DNA from: Candidatus Epulonipiscium sp.
Lineage (GTDB): Bacteria > Bacillota > Clostridia > Lachnospirales > Cellulosilyticaceae
DNA length: 56,693 bases
Assembly: GCA_012518255.1 (NCBI GenBank)
Contig: JAAYSX010000029.1
Span: 1 to 56,693 of the forward strand
Direction of reading: 5' to 3'
Under the pieces are notes generated by a model that saw nothing but the letters and a program-made list of their open reading frames with translations, ran no database searches and was not told where the DNA came from. Within the stretch, counting starts at the first letter, position 1. Each line of letters starts with the position of its first letter. Positions 32,901-41,989 of the stretch are shown here, piece by piece. A program made the translations under genes and the position numbers.

Positions 32901-33288
32901 CGGCCCATATAATAATTCTGTATAGTATAAGTATCAGGATTATTAGGTTAAAGTAATCCTTTAGGCTATATATCTTATTTTCATCCTTTCTATACAGGAC
33001 TTCTGCTGTTTTATAATTAGGTAACATGGTCTCTATCATTTTAGAGTAGGTTATTTGTTTTACCAGGTTGGAGACTTTTTCCCTGCTTTCTTCTTTTTCT
33101 ATAAAAGGGCTTATGGCTTCTAATAGTTCTACTTCCATTAACGGTTCCTGCCTATACTGCTCCTTATAATTTTGTACTTGCTCCCGTATTTGCTTTAGAT
33201 AGGTTGATTCTACATAGCTTTCTATATAGTTTGATATTGCCTGTGCATCCCGTTTAAGGTCTATATCTATCAAGTCCATATTTTTCAT
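32893..33288 (-). CDS. Small C-terminally membrane-anchored protein of unknown function
   Basis: A 131-residue protein, not recognised. Residues 1-110 are charged and helical; residues 112-128 (YFNLIILILILYRIIIW) form one C-terminal membrane helix. Residues 55-79 (LLEAISPFIEKEESREKVSN and on) resemble a motif repeated in the neighbouring genes at 33425 and 33928. It is divergent from 33425 across 136 bp. Its gene boundary is supported by the terminator at 32859-32900. Confidence 0.65.
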   Translation of the reverse strand: MKNMDLIDIDLKRDAQAISNYIESYVESTYLKQIREQVQNYKEQYRQEPLMEVELLEAISPFIEKEESREKVSNLVKQITYSKMIETMLPNYKTAEVLYRKDENKIYSLKDYFNLIILILILYRIIIWAEK

Positions 33289-33424
33289 AGTAACACCACT
33301 TTTTCAAAAGAAATATAATATATTATATTCTTTAATACTTAAATAATGATTGATATTGTTCTAATATTCACTTGTAGTTTCATACACTATTAAGAGATTA
33401 TATATTTTAGGAAGGGGAATATCT

Positions 33425-33895
33425 ATGGGTAATAAAAAAACTGCTTCACAGGATAGGTCATGGCCTATGTTCCCTCTAGATGCCAAGATTCATACTGAGC
33501 CTCTAAGGGTTTGTAAGTCCCTAATTCCTTATTTACCTTTCGATAAGCAAAAAAACATCTCTATTTTTATAAAGCTTTTTGAGCTTATGGCTGTTATTGA
33601 TTATTATTCTGAGGATGAAAAATTAATTGATCCACCTATTAACCTTAGGGATAATGATGACTGGCAAAGGGATTTACTTGAGACTATTAAAGATAATCTT
33701 GACCCTGATAATGCTTTTTGGATTGATATAATCTTTAAGTTTAATGATGTACAGGAAATACTTTCATCAGCCCAGTCTTCTACTCCCCTTGTTGAAGATA
33801 ATAATAAGCCTGAGGAGTTTATAGAAAATATTTCTCCTATGCTAGATGATAACCAACAAAAGATGCTTAAAATGCTTTCTGCCATAATGAAATAG
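33425..33895 (+). CDS. Protein of unknown function with two related helical motifs
   Basis: A 156-residue soluble, acidic protein starting at ATG 33425 with AGGAAGGGG upstream. Residues 33-54 (LIPYLPFDKQKNISIFIKLF) and the last 21 residues (ISPMLDDNQQKMLKMLSAIM) look like two copies of one helical motif: hydrophobic, Pro, Leu, a turn, Gln-Lys, then an amphipathic helix. No known family is recognised. It lies 32 bp upstream of the gene at 33928, which ends with the same motif. They are probably co-transcribed. Confidence 0.7.
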   Translation: MGNKKTASQDRSWPMFPLDAKIHTEPLRVCKSLIPYLPFDKQKNISIFIKLFELMAVIDYYSEDEKLIDPPINLRDNDDWQRDLLETIKDNLDPDNAFWIDIIFKFNDVQEILSSAQSSTPLVEDNNKPEEFIENISPMLDDNQQKMLKMLSAIMK

Positions 33896-33927
33896 TTGTA
33901 TTTAAATCTATAAGGAGGCTACTTATT

Positions 33928-34188
33928 ATGAATAATATTTTTGATAACAAGGTCTTTGATGGCCTAGATAAGGATTTCTTGGAAAAGGTTCAAAGAACAA
34001 TAAATTCAATGAATGGAAAAAGTGATGTTGAGATTATTGGAACCTTTATGGCTCTTTCCAATGAGGCTAGTGATAGGGGCATCAAGATGAATTCAGAGCA
34101 GCAAAAGGCGCTTATTCTGTATTTACGAGATGCATTACCTCCAGAAAAGCGCCAAAAATTTGATTTATTTATATCTATGATGGATTAA
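33928..34188 (+). CDS. Small soluble protein of unknown function
   Basis: An 86-residue protein, ATG 33928 with AGGAGG upstream. The C-terminal 21 residues (LRDALPPEKRQKFDLFISMM) match the motif seen twice in the preceding gene. The rest is helical and charged (MNGKSDVEIIGTFMALSNEA). No family is recognised. Its stop lies 3 bp from the stop of the convergent leuS, so there is no space for a separate terminator. Confidence 0.7.
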   Translation: MNNIFDNKVFDGLDKDFLEKVQRTINSMNGKSDVEIIGTFMALSNEASDRGIKMNSEQQKALILYLRDALPPEKRQKFDLFISMMD

Positions 34189-34191
34189 TAA

Positions 34192-36591
34192 CTATTTAAC
34201 TACTATATTAATAATCCTACCTGGAACATAGATTTCTTTAACTACTGTTTTATCTTCTATCTTACTTGCAACTGCTTCCTTAGCTTTTGCAAGTACTTCT
34301 TCCTTATCTGCTTCTGGTGAAATATTAATTACTCCAGCTCTTTTACCATTAACCTGAACTGGCATTTCGATTTCATCATCTTTCATTTTTTCTTGGTCAT
34401 AGCTTGGCCACTTATTCTCAAAGACACTATTTTCATTGCCCCTAAGTTGCCATAATTCTTCACTTACATGTGGTATAAAGGGAGCTATAAGGATAATTAG
34501 TGTATCTATAGTAAGATCATCAATACCCCCTTCTTTTCTTTGTATATCTGTTAGGGTATTTGTATGCTCCATAAATCCACTTACTACTGTATTAAGGTGG
34601 AAGTTCTCCATACGATTTGTAATTTCATAAACCATTTTGTGACGAACTCTTTCCATTTCCCTTGTTTCTTCTACTGCCTTATTTGTTGTAACAAGCCTCC
34701 ATAGTTTATTGATAAACCTATTAACTCCTTCAATTCCCCTATCATCCCACTCTGCATCTAATTCTGGTGGTCCTATAAATAGTTCGTACATACGAAGTGA
34801 GTCACAACCATAATCTTCAACTAGTTCATCAGGCGATACTGTATTCCCTCTTGACTTACTCATTTTAATACCATCTTTTGTAATCATACCCTGGTTAAAT
34901 AGGTGCTTAAATGGTTCTTCGAAGTCAACTTCTCCTATATCATATAAGAATTTGGTGTAAAATCTTGCATATAATAGATGAAGTACAGCATGCTCTATAC
35001 CACCAACATACATATCTACTGGAAGCCACTTTTTAATTGCTTCTTCGCTAGCTATTTTATCATTATTCTTAGGGTCTGCATATCTTAAGAAATACCAGGA
35101 TGACCCTGCCCATTGTGGCATGGTATTGGTTTCTCTCTTTGCTGGACCAGAACATGTTGGGCATGTTGTATTAACCCAGTCTTCAATGGCTGCTAGTGGA
35201 GACTCCCCTGTACCTGTTGGCTCATAGGAATCAACTTCTGGTAATACTACTGGCAAATCTTCTACTGGAACTGCAACTATTCCGCAATCATCGCAGTGAA
35301 CAACCGGAATTGGTTCTCCCCAGTAACGCTGGCGGGAAAAGACCCAGTCCCTTAGTTTATAGTTAGTAGTTCTTTTACCTATATTCTTATCTTCTAAGTA
35401 CTCTGGTATTTTATTTTGGGCTTCCCCTGAATCTAAACCATTAAACTCTGCCGAATTAATCATTATTCCTGATTCAACATAAGGCTCCATAAGGTCTTCT
35501 ATCTCCTTACCATCTTCTGCTATTACTTGTATAATAGGAAGGTCATATTTCTTAGCAAAGTCGAAGTCCCTTTCATCATGTGCCGGCACACACATAACTG
35601 CCCCAGTCCCATAATCCGCAAGTACATAGTCTGCTGTCCATATTGGAACTAGTTCGTTATTTAGTGGGTTTATGGCATAGCTACCTGTAAACACTCCAGT
35701 TTTCTCTTTATCTGCCATACGGTCTACCGAAGATTTAGTTGAAGCTTCAAAGGCGTACTGCTCAACTGCTTCCTTCTGGTCTTCTGTGGTTATATCCATA
35801 AGCATCTCATGTTCTGGCGCAAGCACCATAAAGGTTGAACCATATAAAGTATCTGCCCTTGTAGTAAATACTTTAATGCTTTCATCCTTATCTTTAACCT
35901 TAAAGTCTATCTCTGCTCCATAACTTTTGCCTATCCAATCTGCCTGCATTTTCTTAACCTTATCTGACCACTCAAGGTCATCTAAATCATCTAATAGTCT
36001 TTCTGCGTAAGCTGTAATCTTAAGCATCCACTGCCTTAAGTTCTTTTTGGTTACAACTGAGCTACATCTTTCACATTCTCCTGCCACAACTTCTTCATTG
36101 GCAAGGCCTGTTTTACAGGATGGGCACCAGTTAATTGGCATTTCTTTTTCGTAGGCTAGTCCTTCTTCAAACATTTTAACAAATATCCACTGGGTCCATT
36201 TGTAGTAATCAGGATCAACTGTATTAACTTCTAAATCCCAATCGTATACAGCACTAATTTCCTTTAGTTGCCTCTTAAAGTTAGCAATATTGCTAGCAGT
36301 ACCTTCTGCTGGATGTATTCCTTTGCTAATAGCATCATTCTCTGCTGGTAATCCAAATGAATCCCAGCCCATTGGATGAAGTACATGGTATCCATTTAGG
36401 ATTTTGTAACGACTCCACACATCACTAAGTACATATCCTCTCCAGTGACCCACATGTAGACCATCTCCTGATGGATATGGAAACATATCCAGGCAGTAGT
36501 AGGACTCCTTATCAGGACTTGGCTGATTTATAGGGTTTTCCTCCCATATAGCACGCCATTTATCTTCTACAAGCTTATGGTTATATTGCAT
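34192..36591 (-). CDS. leuS: Leucyl-tRNA synthetase
   Basis: A 799-residue class Ia synthetase, full length for the bacterial type. The HIGH motif is FPYPSGDGLHVGHWRGY, the KMSKS loop GIKMSKSRGNTVSP. The zinc-binding insert has CPSCKTGLANEEVV with CERCSS. The CP1 editing domain carries TRADTLYGSTFMV and the conserved threonine/aspartate stretch VPAHDERDFDFA. The ATG at 36591 has an AAGGAG site. It has its own promoter (36741-36769) and a 140-base leader with a terminator-like hairpin, so attenuation is likely. Confidence 0.97.
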   Translation of the reverse strand: MQYNHKLVEDKWRAIWEENPINQPSPDKESYYCLDMFPYPSGDGLHVGHWRGYVLSDVWSRYKILNGYHVLHPMGWDSFGLPAENDAISKGIHPAEGTASNIANFKRQLKEISAVYDWDLEVNTVDPDYYKWTQWIFVKMFEEGLAYEKEMPINWCPSCKTGLANEEVVAGECERCSSVVTKKNLRQWMLKITAYAERLLDDLDDLEWSDKVKKMQADWIGKSYGAEIDFKVKDKDESIKVFTTRADTLYGSTFMVLAPEHEMLMDITTEDQKEAVEQYAFEASTKSSVDRMADKEKTGVFTGSYAINPLNNELVPIWTADYVLADYGTGAVMCVPAHDERDFDFAKKYDLPIIQVIAEDGKEIEDLMEPYVESGIMINSAEFNGLDSGEAQNKIPEYLEDKNIGKRTTNYKLRDWVFSRQRYWGEPIPVVHCDDCGIVAVPVEDLPVVLPEVDSYEPTGTGESPLAAIEDWVNTTCPTCSGPAKRETNTMPQWAGSSWYFLRYADPKNNDKIASEEAIKKWLPVDMYVGGIEHAVLHLLYARFYTKFLYDIGEVDFEEPFKHLFNQGMITKDGIKMSKSRGNTVSPDELVEDYGCDSLRMYELFIGPPELDAEWDDRGIEGVNRFINKLWRLVTTNKAVEETREMERVRHKMVYEITNRMENFHLNTVVSGFMEHTNTLTDIQRKEGGIDDLTIDTLIILIAPFIPHVSEELWQLRGNENSVFENKWPSYDQEKMKDDEIEMPVQVNGKRAGVINISPEADKEEVLAKAKEAVASKIEDKTVVKEIYVPGRIINIVVK

Positions 36592-36647
36592 GATAACATC
36601 TCCTTTTATAAGTTATAACTATAATAAACTATAAAGCTTTCTACTAT

Positions 36648-36683
36648 ATAAAATAACCCTCCGTCTTACTAGAGACGAAGGGT
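36648..36683 (-). terminator. Attenuator-like terminator in the leuS leader
   Basis: On the minus strand, ACCCTTCGTC and GACGGAGGGT pair (one G-U) around an 8-nt loop, followed by TTATTTTAT. It lies between the leuS promoter and its start codon. An AGGGT segment (36697-36701), 13 bases upstream of the stem, could pair with ACCCT and disrupt it. No canonical T-box (TGGNACC) is present. Confidence 0.6.
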
Positions 36684-36740
36684 GTGGCTTACATTTACCC
36701 TAGTTAATTAATAGTCATATTTATACATTAATATGTATGT

Positions 36741-36769
36741 AATATATCATATGACTTTTTAAAAATCAA
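36741..36769 (-). promoter_or_regulatory. Promoter of leuS
   Basis: On the minus strand, TTGATT (36764-36769), a 17-bp spacer and TATATT (36741-36746). The transcript would start near 36735, giving a leader of about 145 nt. Confidence 0.6.
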
Positions 36770-36797
36770 GGTTTAGGCCATTTAGTTAATTTATTTA

Positions 36798-37421
36798 CTA
36801 TTCTTGTATGATAAGCCTTCCAAATTGCATAGGTTGATGGAAACTTGGCTTTTCAAATTCAATTGGATTCCAGCTTGCATACTGATCATCCTCTTTACCA
36901 CCACACCTATAAAAATTACCATACCATACATCTTTTTTTATTTCTTTTTCTGAGATTTCTTCCAATAGACCTATAGGGATTATAATCTCTAACTCCCAGC
37001 CTGATTCCTTATCTATATCCTTACTTTCCTTTAGGGAAGATTTAATAGAAATTTGTCTAGACTGTTCCTTAGAAATCATTTTTTTGCCACCTTTACCATC
37101 TTTATAGGCCATGTATAGTACCCCCATACAATTAATCTCTATATTAAAGTAACTTTGGGATTTATGATCCCATGGGGTTACAAAAAACTCAAAACAACTA
37201 TCTTCATATACTGGGTCATTAAGCTCCTTAGCATCATGCCTAATATATTTATCTTGAGCCTTAGCATGAATATATATCCTATCTTGATAAATAGCTAGCT
37301 GGGCCTTAGTCTCTTGCTTAAGACCTCCCTCATACCACGGATACTCATTAATCTCTAGAGCCGGGACCTTGGCCCAGTCCACTGCTGTATCTTTATAATC
37401 TTTAATAATCCACTCTTTCAT
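36798..37421 (-). CDS. Carbohydrate-binding family 9 (CBM9)-like protein
   Basis: A 207-residue protein, no signal peptide. The pattern of AQLAIYQDRIYIHAKAQDKY, YEDSCFEFFVTPWD, YFNIEINCMGVLYM and the C-terminal PSFHQPMQFGRLII is typical of CBM9-like (DOMON-type) beta-sandwich domains found alone in many Firmicutes. The substrate is unknown, and the lack of an export signal argues against extracellular polysaccharide binding. It lies 31 bp downstream of the DUF975 gene on the same strand. Confidence 0.8.
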   Translation of the reverse strand: MKEWIIKDYKDTAVDWAKVPALEINEYPWYEGGLKQETKAQLAIYQDRIYIHAKAQDKYIRHDAKELNDPVYEDSCFEFFVTPWDHKSQSYFNIEINCMGVLYMAYKDGKGGKKMISKEQSRQISIKSSLKESKDIDKESGWELEIIIPIGLLEEISEKEIKKDVWYGNFYRCGGKEDDQYASWNPIEFEKPSFHQPMQFGRLIIQE

Positions 37422-37452
37422 TAGTAACCCCTTTTCTTATTATCACTAAGTA

Positions 37453-38235
37453 TTATTGCCACTCAGCATCTATTGCTTTTAGCTCTTTAACTAAATTAAG
37501 TTCTTGATAGTCACATAGACCTTTGTCAATTGCTTGTTTTCTAAGTACAAGGTATAGTTCTGCATGGGTAGCATCTTTATAAGGATGAACAAAAACCACA
37601 CCTACAAGGCATGCTATTGTCCCAAGTATATACCAACCTATAAAGGAAAGCTTTAATACAAACATATCCCATTTTTCACCGTTGGTCATTTGCGTACTTA
37701 ATTCTATAGCCCTATTTGTACTCATACCTGGATTATCTGCTAGTATATAAGGAACCATTGCATAGGAATAGGACTTTATTATACCTGGCACTATAAATAG
37801 TAGGGTCCATAAAAAAGTATATAAATCTTTTATAAACATAGTTTTTACGATGTTCATATATCTACCTTCTTTAAACCCATATCCTAGATAACCCATTTCA
37901 ACCTCACCTTGGGCTGCTTGAATAAAGTATTTCCTTCCCCCAACCTGTATGTTATATCCAATAAGAAGTTTTATAATTAACATCCCTATTGATACTGTTA
38001 ATAAGATTAATAAAACTATTAAAAATCCTGTTAAAACCCCACCTGACGGAATTCTAGAGTCTCTTATAATACTTCCTGTCCCGTAACCTCCACTATTCCC
38101 CGTCCTTCTTCCAGCTGCCCCCTTCTTTCCTCCACTAGTAAATATCCCTATCACAAAGCTAACTATAAGAGCCTTCCAATAGCTACCCCTTAAAGCATTT
38201 TTTGCCTTTTGTTTAAGCTGCGCTCTTTGCCACAT
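37453..38235 (-). CDS. DUF975-family integral membrane protein
   Basis: A 260-residue protein with about five or six membrane helices. The start (LKQKAKNALRGSYWKALIVSF) and the central FLWTLLFIVPGIIKSYSYAMVPYILAD followed by ELSTQMTNGEKWDMFVL are the DUF975 signature. A Gly/Arg-rich loop (residues 35-60) separates the first two helices. Function is unknown. It has its own promoter at 38351-38379 and a long, roughly 110-nt, leader. Confidence 0.88.
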   Translation of the reverse strand: MWQRAQLKQKAKNALRGSYWKALIVSFVIGIFTSGGKKGAAGRRTGNSGGYGTGSIIRDSRIPSGGVLTGFLIVLLILLTVSIGMLIIKLLIGYNIQVGGRKYFIQAAQGEVEMGYLGYGFKEGRYMNIVKTMFIKDLYTFLWTLLFIVPGIIKSYSYAMVPYILADNPGMSTNRAIELSTQMTNGEKWDMFVLKLSFIGWYILGTIACLVGVVFVHPYKDATHAELYLVLRKQAIDKGLCDYQELNLVKELKAIDAEWQ

Positions 38236-38350
38236 ATTATTCCCCCCATTTTTGTTTTTTGTTTGTCTTTTTAATACTAACCAAGATATTTCCTACTTTT
38301 CTTATTGAAATATATGCTACAAGCCTAGTATAAATACTTATCTTATAAAT

Positions 38351-38379
38351 ATTTTATAACAATACTTTAAAACTTTCAA
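38351..38379 (-). promoter_or_regulatory. Promoter of the DUF975 gene
   Basis: On the minus strand, TTGAAA (38374-38379), a 17-bp spacer and TAAAAT (38351-38356). The start site would be near 38344. Confidence 0.55.
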
Positions 38380-38429
38380 TACTTAATCAAATTGACTATA
38401 TTTGTTAACCGTCCCTAGATCCAAAAAAT

Positions 38430-38457
38430 AAAAGGCTGGTGATTAATCCAGCCTTTT
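38430..38457 (-). terminator. Intrinsic terminator after the EF-G paralogue
   Basis: AAAAGGCTGG and CCAGCCTTTT pair perfectly across an eight-base loop. On the minus strand the hairpin is followed by ATTTTTT, ten bases past the stop of the EF-G-like gene. Confidence 0.9.
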
Positions 38458-38466
38458 GTTTTTTAT

Positions 38467-40536
38467 TTATTCTTGCCTTTCTGCAATAACCTTTTCTTGT
38501 ATATCTCCTGGCGCTTCTTCATATCTTTCGAACCTATACATAACCTCTCCCCTGCCTTGGGTTAGGGACCTTAAATCTGTTGGGTAGCTATACATTTCTG
38601 CCATTGGAACTTCTGCAATTATAACTTGCCTTGATCCATTTAGCTCCATACCCATCATACGGCCACGGCGTTTTTTCATATCTCCCATAATATCTCCAGT
38701 ATACTCTTCTGGTACAGTAATTTCTGCATATGCAATTGGTTCAAGTATAACTGGATTAGCCTCTGCAACCCCTTTTCTAAATGCAAGTATTGTTGCTAAT
38801 TTAAAGGCCATTTCTGATGAATCAACTGGATGGTGTGACCCATCTATTAAAGTTGCCTTAAGCCCTACTACAGGGTAGCCAGCTAAAACTCCTTTTTCTA
38901 CTGATTCTTCAAGCCCTTTTTCTACTGCTGGGAAGTATTGTCTTGGAACTGCCCCGCCAAATATCTTTTCTTCAAACTCAAATGGCTCTGATAAGTTACC
39001 TGATGGCTCAAATTGCATTATAACGTCTCCAAATTGCCCATGGCCACCTGATTGTTTCTTATGCCTGCCACGCACTTCTGATCTTCCTCTAATAGTTTCC
39101 CTATATGAAGTTGTAGGCATTTCTAAGCTTACTTCTACCTTAAATTTACTCTTAAGCATATCTACTATAATATCTAATTGCTGCTGACCCATACCATAAA
39201 TTACTGTTTCCCTTGTTTCAGTATCATATTCTGTATAAAAGGTTGGATCCTCTGACATAAGTCTTTGTATGGAAGTAGATAGTTTCTCTTCATCTCCCTT
39301 GCCCTTAGGGAATATAGCTCTTTTTAGGTATGGAATCGGAAAATCTATCGGCGGATACTGGATATAGGCATCTTTTTCATAAAGTGTATCATTTATGGCA
39401 GTGTCTTTAAGCCTTGCAACTGCACCTATATCTCCTACCTCTAACTCATTAACTTCTATTTGCTCTTTACCTCTAAATACAAATAGTTTGGACAACTTCT
39501 CTGACTCTTTAGTCCTTGAATTATATAATGTATCATCTGCTCTTACTGTTCCTGACATTACTTTAAAGAAGGTAAATTTACCAATAAAGGGATCTACCAT
39601 GGATTTAAATACAAATAGGGATGTCTTTTCATCCTTATCACAGGTTCTTATAACTTCATTTTCCCCTGCTTCATCCCTTCCATAATTCTCTTCATGTAGG
39701 ATTTCTGGGGATGGGCAATATCTAATGAGTGAGTTAAGTAAAATAGTAATTCCAGCACTCATTGTTCCAGTCCCACAAAAGACGGGTACAATACCTCCAT
39801 CAATTACTCCTTCACGTACAACATCTGTTATTTCATCTATTGAAATTTCTTCATCGGCAAAGTATTTTTCCATTAATACTTCGTCTCTTTCTGCTACCGC
39901 TTCTAATATCATGGTACGGGCTGGTATTATTTGATCATCCATTCCTTCTGGTAATTCACAGTCTTCTGTCTTGGTTCCTACATATCTACGTCCCACCATG
40001 CGAACTACATCAATATATCCAACAAACTTGCCATCTTCATACCAAGGAACCTGCATTGGCGCAATGCTATTACCATATCTTTGTTTTAATTCCTTTAAAA
40101 GCCTAGGCATATTAGCATTTTCAAGGTCCATTCCTGTAATATATATCATTCTTGGAAGTCCTGCATCTGCTGCAAATTTCCATGCTTTTTGAGCTCCTAT
40201 TTCAAGGCCTGATGCTGCATTTATAACTATAACTGCTGTATCTGCTATCCTAAGCCCCTGCTCTACCTCTCCCGAGAAATCATCATATCCTGGCGCATCT
40301 AAGATATTTATTTTGTGGTCTCTCCACTCTACAGGTATAAGGGATGTTTTAATTGAAAATTTTCTTTTTATCTCCTCTGGGTCGTAATCACTTACAGTAT
40401 TACCGTCTTTAATAGTTCCTCGTCTTTCAATAGCTCCTGTTGTTTTTAACATTGCTTCGGCCAAGGTTGTTTTTCCAGAACCACCATGACCCATTAACAC
40501 TACATTTCTAATCTGACTTGTACTATATTTTTTCAT
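38467..40536 (-). CDS. EF-G paralogue (EF-G-like translational GTPase) with altered G3/G4 motifs
   Basis: A 689-residue translational GTPase with all five EF-G domains. G1 is GHGGSGKTT (residues 16-24), rather than AHIDAGKTT of true EF-G, and the following NTVSDYDPEE places it in the second EF-G branch. G3 is DAPGYDDF (residues 80-87): the catalytic His of DTPGH is Tyr, as is usual in this branch. G4 is TGMD (residues 134-137), where NKMD is expected, so guanine recognition may be altered. Domain IV has RGRHKKQSGGHGQFGDV and the C-terminus EVPMAEMYSYPTDLRSLTQGRGEV. It is not the main elongation factor; its role is unknown. It stands alone. Confidence 0.9.
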   Translation of the reverse strand: MKKYSTSQIRNVVLMGHGGSGKTTLAEAMLKTTGAIERRGTIKDGNTVSDYDPEEIKRKFSIKTSLIPVEWRDHKINILDAPGYDDFSGEVEQGLRIADTAVIVINAASGLEIGAQKAWKFAADAGLPRMIYITGMDLENANMPRLLKELKQRYGNSIAPMQVPWYEDGKFVGYIDVVRMVGRRYVGTKTEDCELPEGMDDQIIPARTMILEAVAERDEVLMEKYFADEEISIDEITDVVREGVIDGGIVPVFCGTGTMSAGITILLNSLIRYCPSPEILHEENYGRDEAGENEVIRTCDKDEKTSLFVFKSMVDPFIGKFTFFKVMSGTVRADDTLYNSRTKESEKLSKLFVFRGKEQIEVNELEVGDIGAVARLKDTAINDTLYEKDAYIQYPPIDFPIPYLKRAIFPKGKGDEEKLSTSIQRLMSEDPTFYTEYDTETRETVIYGMGQQQLDIIVDMLKSKFKVEVSLEMPTTSYRETIRGRSEVRGRHKKQSGGHGQFGDVIMQFEPSGNLSEPFEFEEKIFGGAVPRQYFPAVEKGLEESVEKGVLAGYPVVGLKATLIDGSHHPVDSSEMAFKLATILAFRKGVAEANPVILEPIAYAEITVPEEYTGDIMGDMKKRRGRMMGMELNGSRQVIIAEVPMAEMYSYPTDLRSLTQGRGEVMYRFERYEEAPGDIQEKVIAERQE

Positions 40537-40846
40537 ATTATACCCCTCCTACCTTATTATGTAACTTGCATATTATATAATAATACTATTATTTTGCTCT
40601 TGCTATATGTATTTCTACATATCTTATAAAATTCCTTCTTTTTTATTTGATTTATTGTATATTTTTTAATTTGTTGCTCTTTGTACATTTTATGCCCTTA
40701 CATTAGTAACATTTAACAGTGGATAAGTAATGATTTTATGTTAATTAATTTCCTTGCTCATTTGATGTTTTTATAAGCTGTATCCGACTTACTATTCAGA
40801 AACATGACACCACTTAATTTGCACCTGCATATATTCTTAACTTTCA
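40537..40846. other. AT-rich intergenic region without a gene
   Basis: The 361 bp between the divergent EF-G-like gene and hisC (through 40897) hold no credible open frame. The right end carries the hisC promoter (40847-40875). A TATAAT lies on the minus strand at 40572-40577 but has no good -35. No riboswitch, T-box or clear operator was recognised. Confidence 0.6.
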
Positions 40847-40875
40847 TTGACACAGCTATTTTATCATTGTAAAAT
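40847..40875 (+). promoter_or_regulatory. Near-consensus sigma-A promoter of hisC-tyrA-aroA
   Basis: TTGACA (40847-40852), a 17-bp spacer and TAAAAT (40870-40875). The leader to the ATG at 40898 is only about 16 bases, leaving no room for attenuation. Confidence 0.85.
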
Positions 40876-40897
40876 TATCTGTATATGAGGTGATAAA

Positions 40898-41977
40898 ATG
40901 AACATTAAATACAGAAAAGAAATTAATAATATGCAACCGTATGTTCCAGGTAAACCAATTGAAGATGTTCAAAAAGAACTAGGTCTTAAAGATGTTATTA
41001 AGCTTGCATCTAACGAAAATCCACATGGATGTTCTCCCATGGCAAAGGAAGCTATTAAGCAGGAATTGGATAATCTAGCTTATTATCCCGATGGTAATAC
41101 AGGAAGGCTTAGAAGCAACTTATCAAGTTTTTTAAATGTGGACGAGGACCAGTTAATATTCGGTGCTGGTTCTGATGAGATTATTGGAATACTAGCTGAA
41201 GTTTTCTTATGTCCAGGAGATGAACTATTAACATCAGATCAAAGCTTTCCCCGCTATGACTCAGCAGCACATTTAATGGGGGCAAAAATAGTAAAAACAC
41301 CCCTTACTAACTATACTTATGACCTAAATGCTATGAAAGAACAGGTAAGTAAAAAAACCAAATTAGTAATACTTGCTAATCCAAACAATCCAACTGCTAC
41401 ATACTTTACAAGTTCTAGCCTGGAGGACTTTCTAGACTTCCTACCAGATAATGTTATGCTAGTGCTTGATGAAGCTTATTACGAATATGTAGATGCTAAG
41501 GATTACCCTAAATCTCTTGAACTTCTAGAAAAGCACAGTAATATTATAATTCTTAGGACCTTCTCTAAAGCTTATGGCCTTGCATCCCTTAGGGTAGGGT
41601 ATGGTATTGCATCGGCTGAAATCATAGAGCTTTTAAATAGGGTTCGCAATCCCTTTAATGTAAACTCGCTAGCCCAGCAGGCTGCTATTGCTAGTCTAAA
41701 AGACCAGGACTTCGTAAACAAGGCTGTTAAACTTAACAAGGAGGTTAAGGAATATATTTATGGTGAATTTGATAAATTAAATATAGAATACTTACCAAGC
41801 CAGGCTAACTTTATTATGTTTAATGCAAAACGTCCTTCACTTGAGCTTTTTGAAGCCTTGCAGGAGCGTGGATTTATCATCCGGCCTGCCTTTGGTGTTC
41901 CAAACTGGGTTAGGGTAACTTTGGGAACTATGGAACAAATGGAAGCTTTTATAGAAACTTTAAAAGAAATTTACTAA
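40898..41977 (+). CDS. hisC: HisC-family aminotransferase (histidinol-phosphate / aromatic)
   Basis: A 359-residue class I/II PLP aminotransferase. Signature segments are KLASNENPHGCSP, LANPNNPTATYF, LDEAYYEYVDA and the PLP lysine in RTFSKAYGLASLRVGYG. GAGGTG precedes the ATG at 40898. The family serves histidine synthesis, and many members transaminate phenylpyruvate or prephenate. Linked here to tyrA and aroA and to no his gene, it is most likely the tyrosine/phenylalanine transaminase. Confidence 0.92.
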   Translation: MNIKYRKEINNMQPYVPGKPIEDVQKELGLKDVIKLASNENPHGCSPMAKEAIKQELDNLAYYPDGNTGRLRSNLSSFLNVDEDQLIFGAGSDEIIGILAEVFLCPGDELLTSDQSFPRYDSAAHLMGAKIVKTPLTNYTYDLNAMKEQVSKKTKLVILANPNNPTATYFTSSSLEDFLDFLPDNVMLVLDEAYYEYVDAKDYPKSLELLEKHSNIIILRTFSKAYGLASLRVGYGIASAEIIELLNRVRNPFNVNSLAQQAAIASLKDQDFVNKAVKLNKEVKEYIYGEFDKLNIEYLPSQANFIMFNAKRPSLELFEALQERGFIIRPAFGVPNWVRVTLGTMEQMEAFIETLKEIY

Positions 41978-41989
41978 GGAGACTACACA

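Noticed and set aside
36592-36797. T-box riboswitch before leuS
   Set aside because: The terminator looks T-box-like, but the conserved AGGGTGGNACCGCG core is missing and the space is too short for a full leader.
39395-40192. Overlapping plus-strand frames in the EF-G paralogue
   Set aside because: They lie within a conserved gene on the opposite strand, with no start site support.
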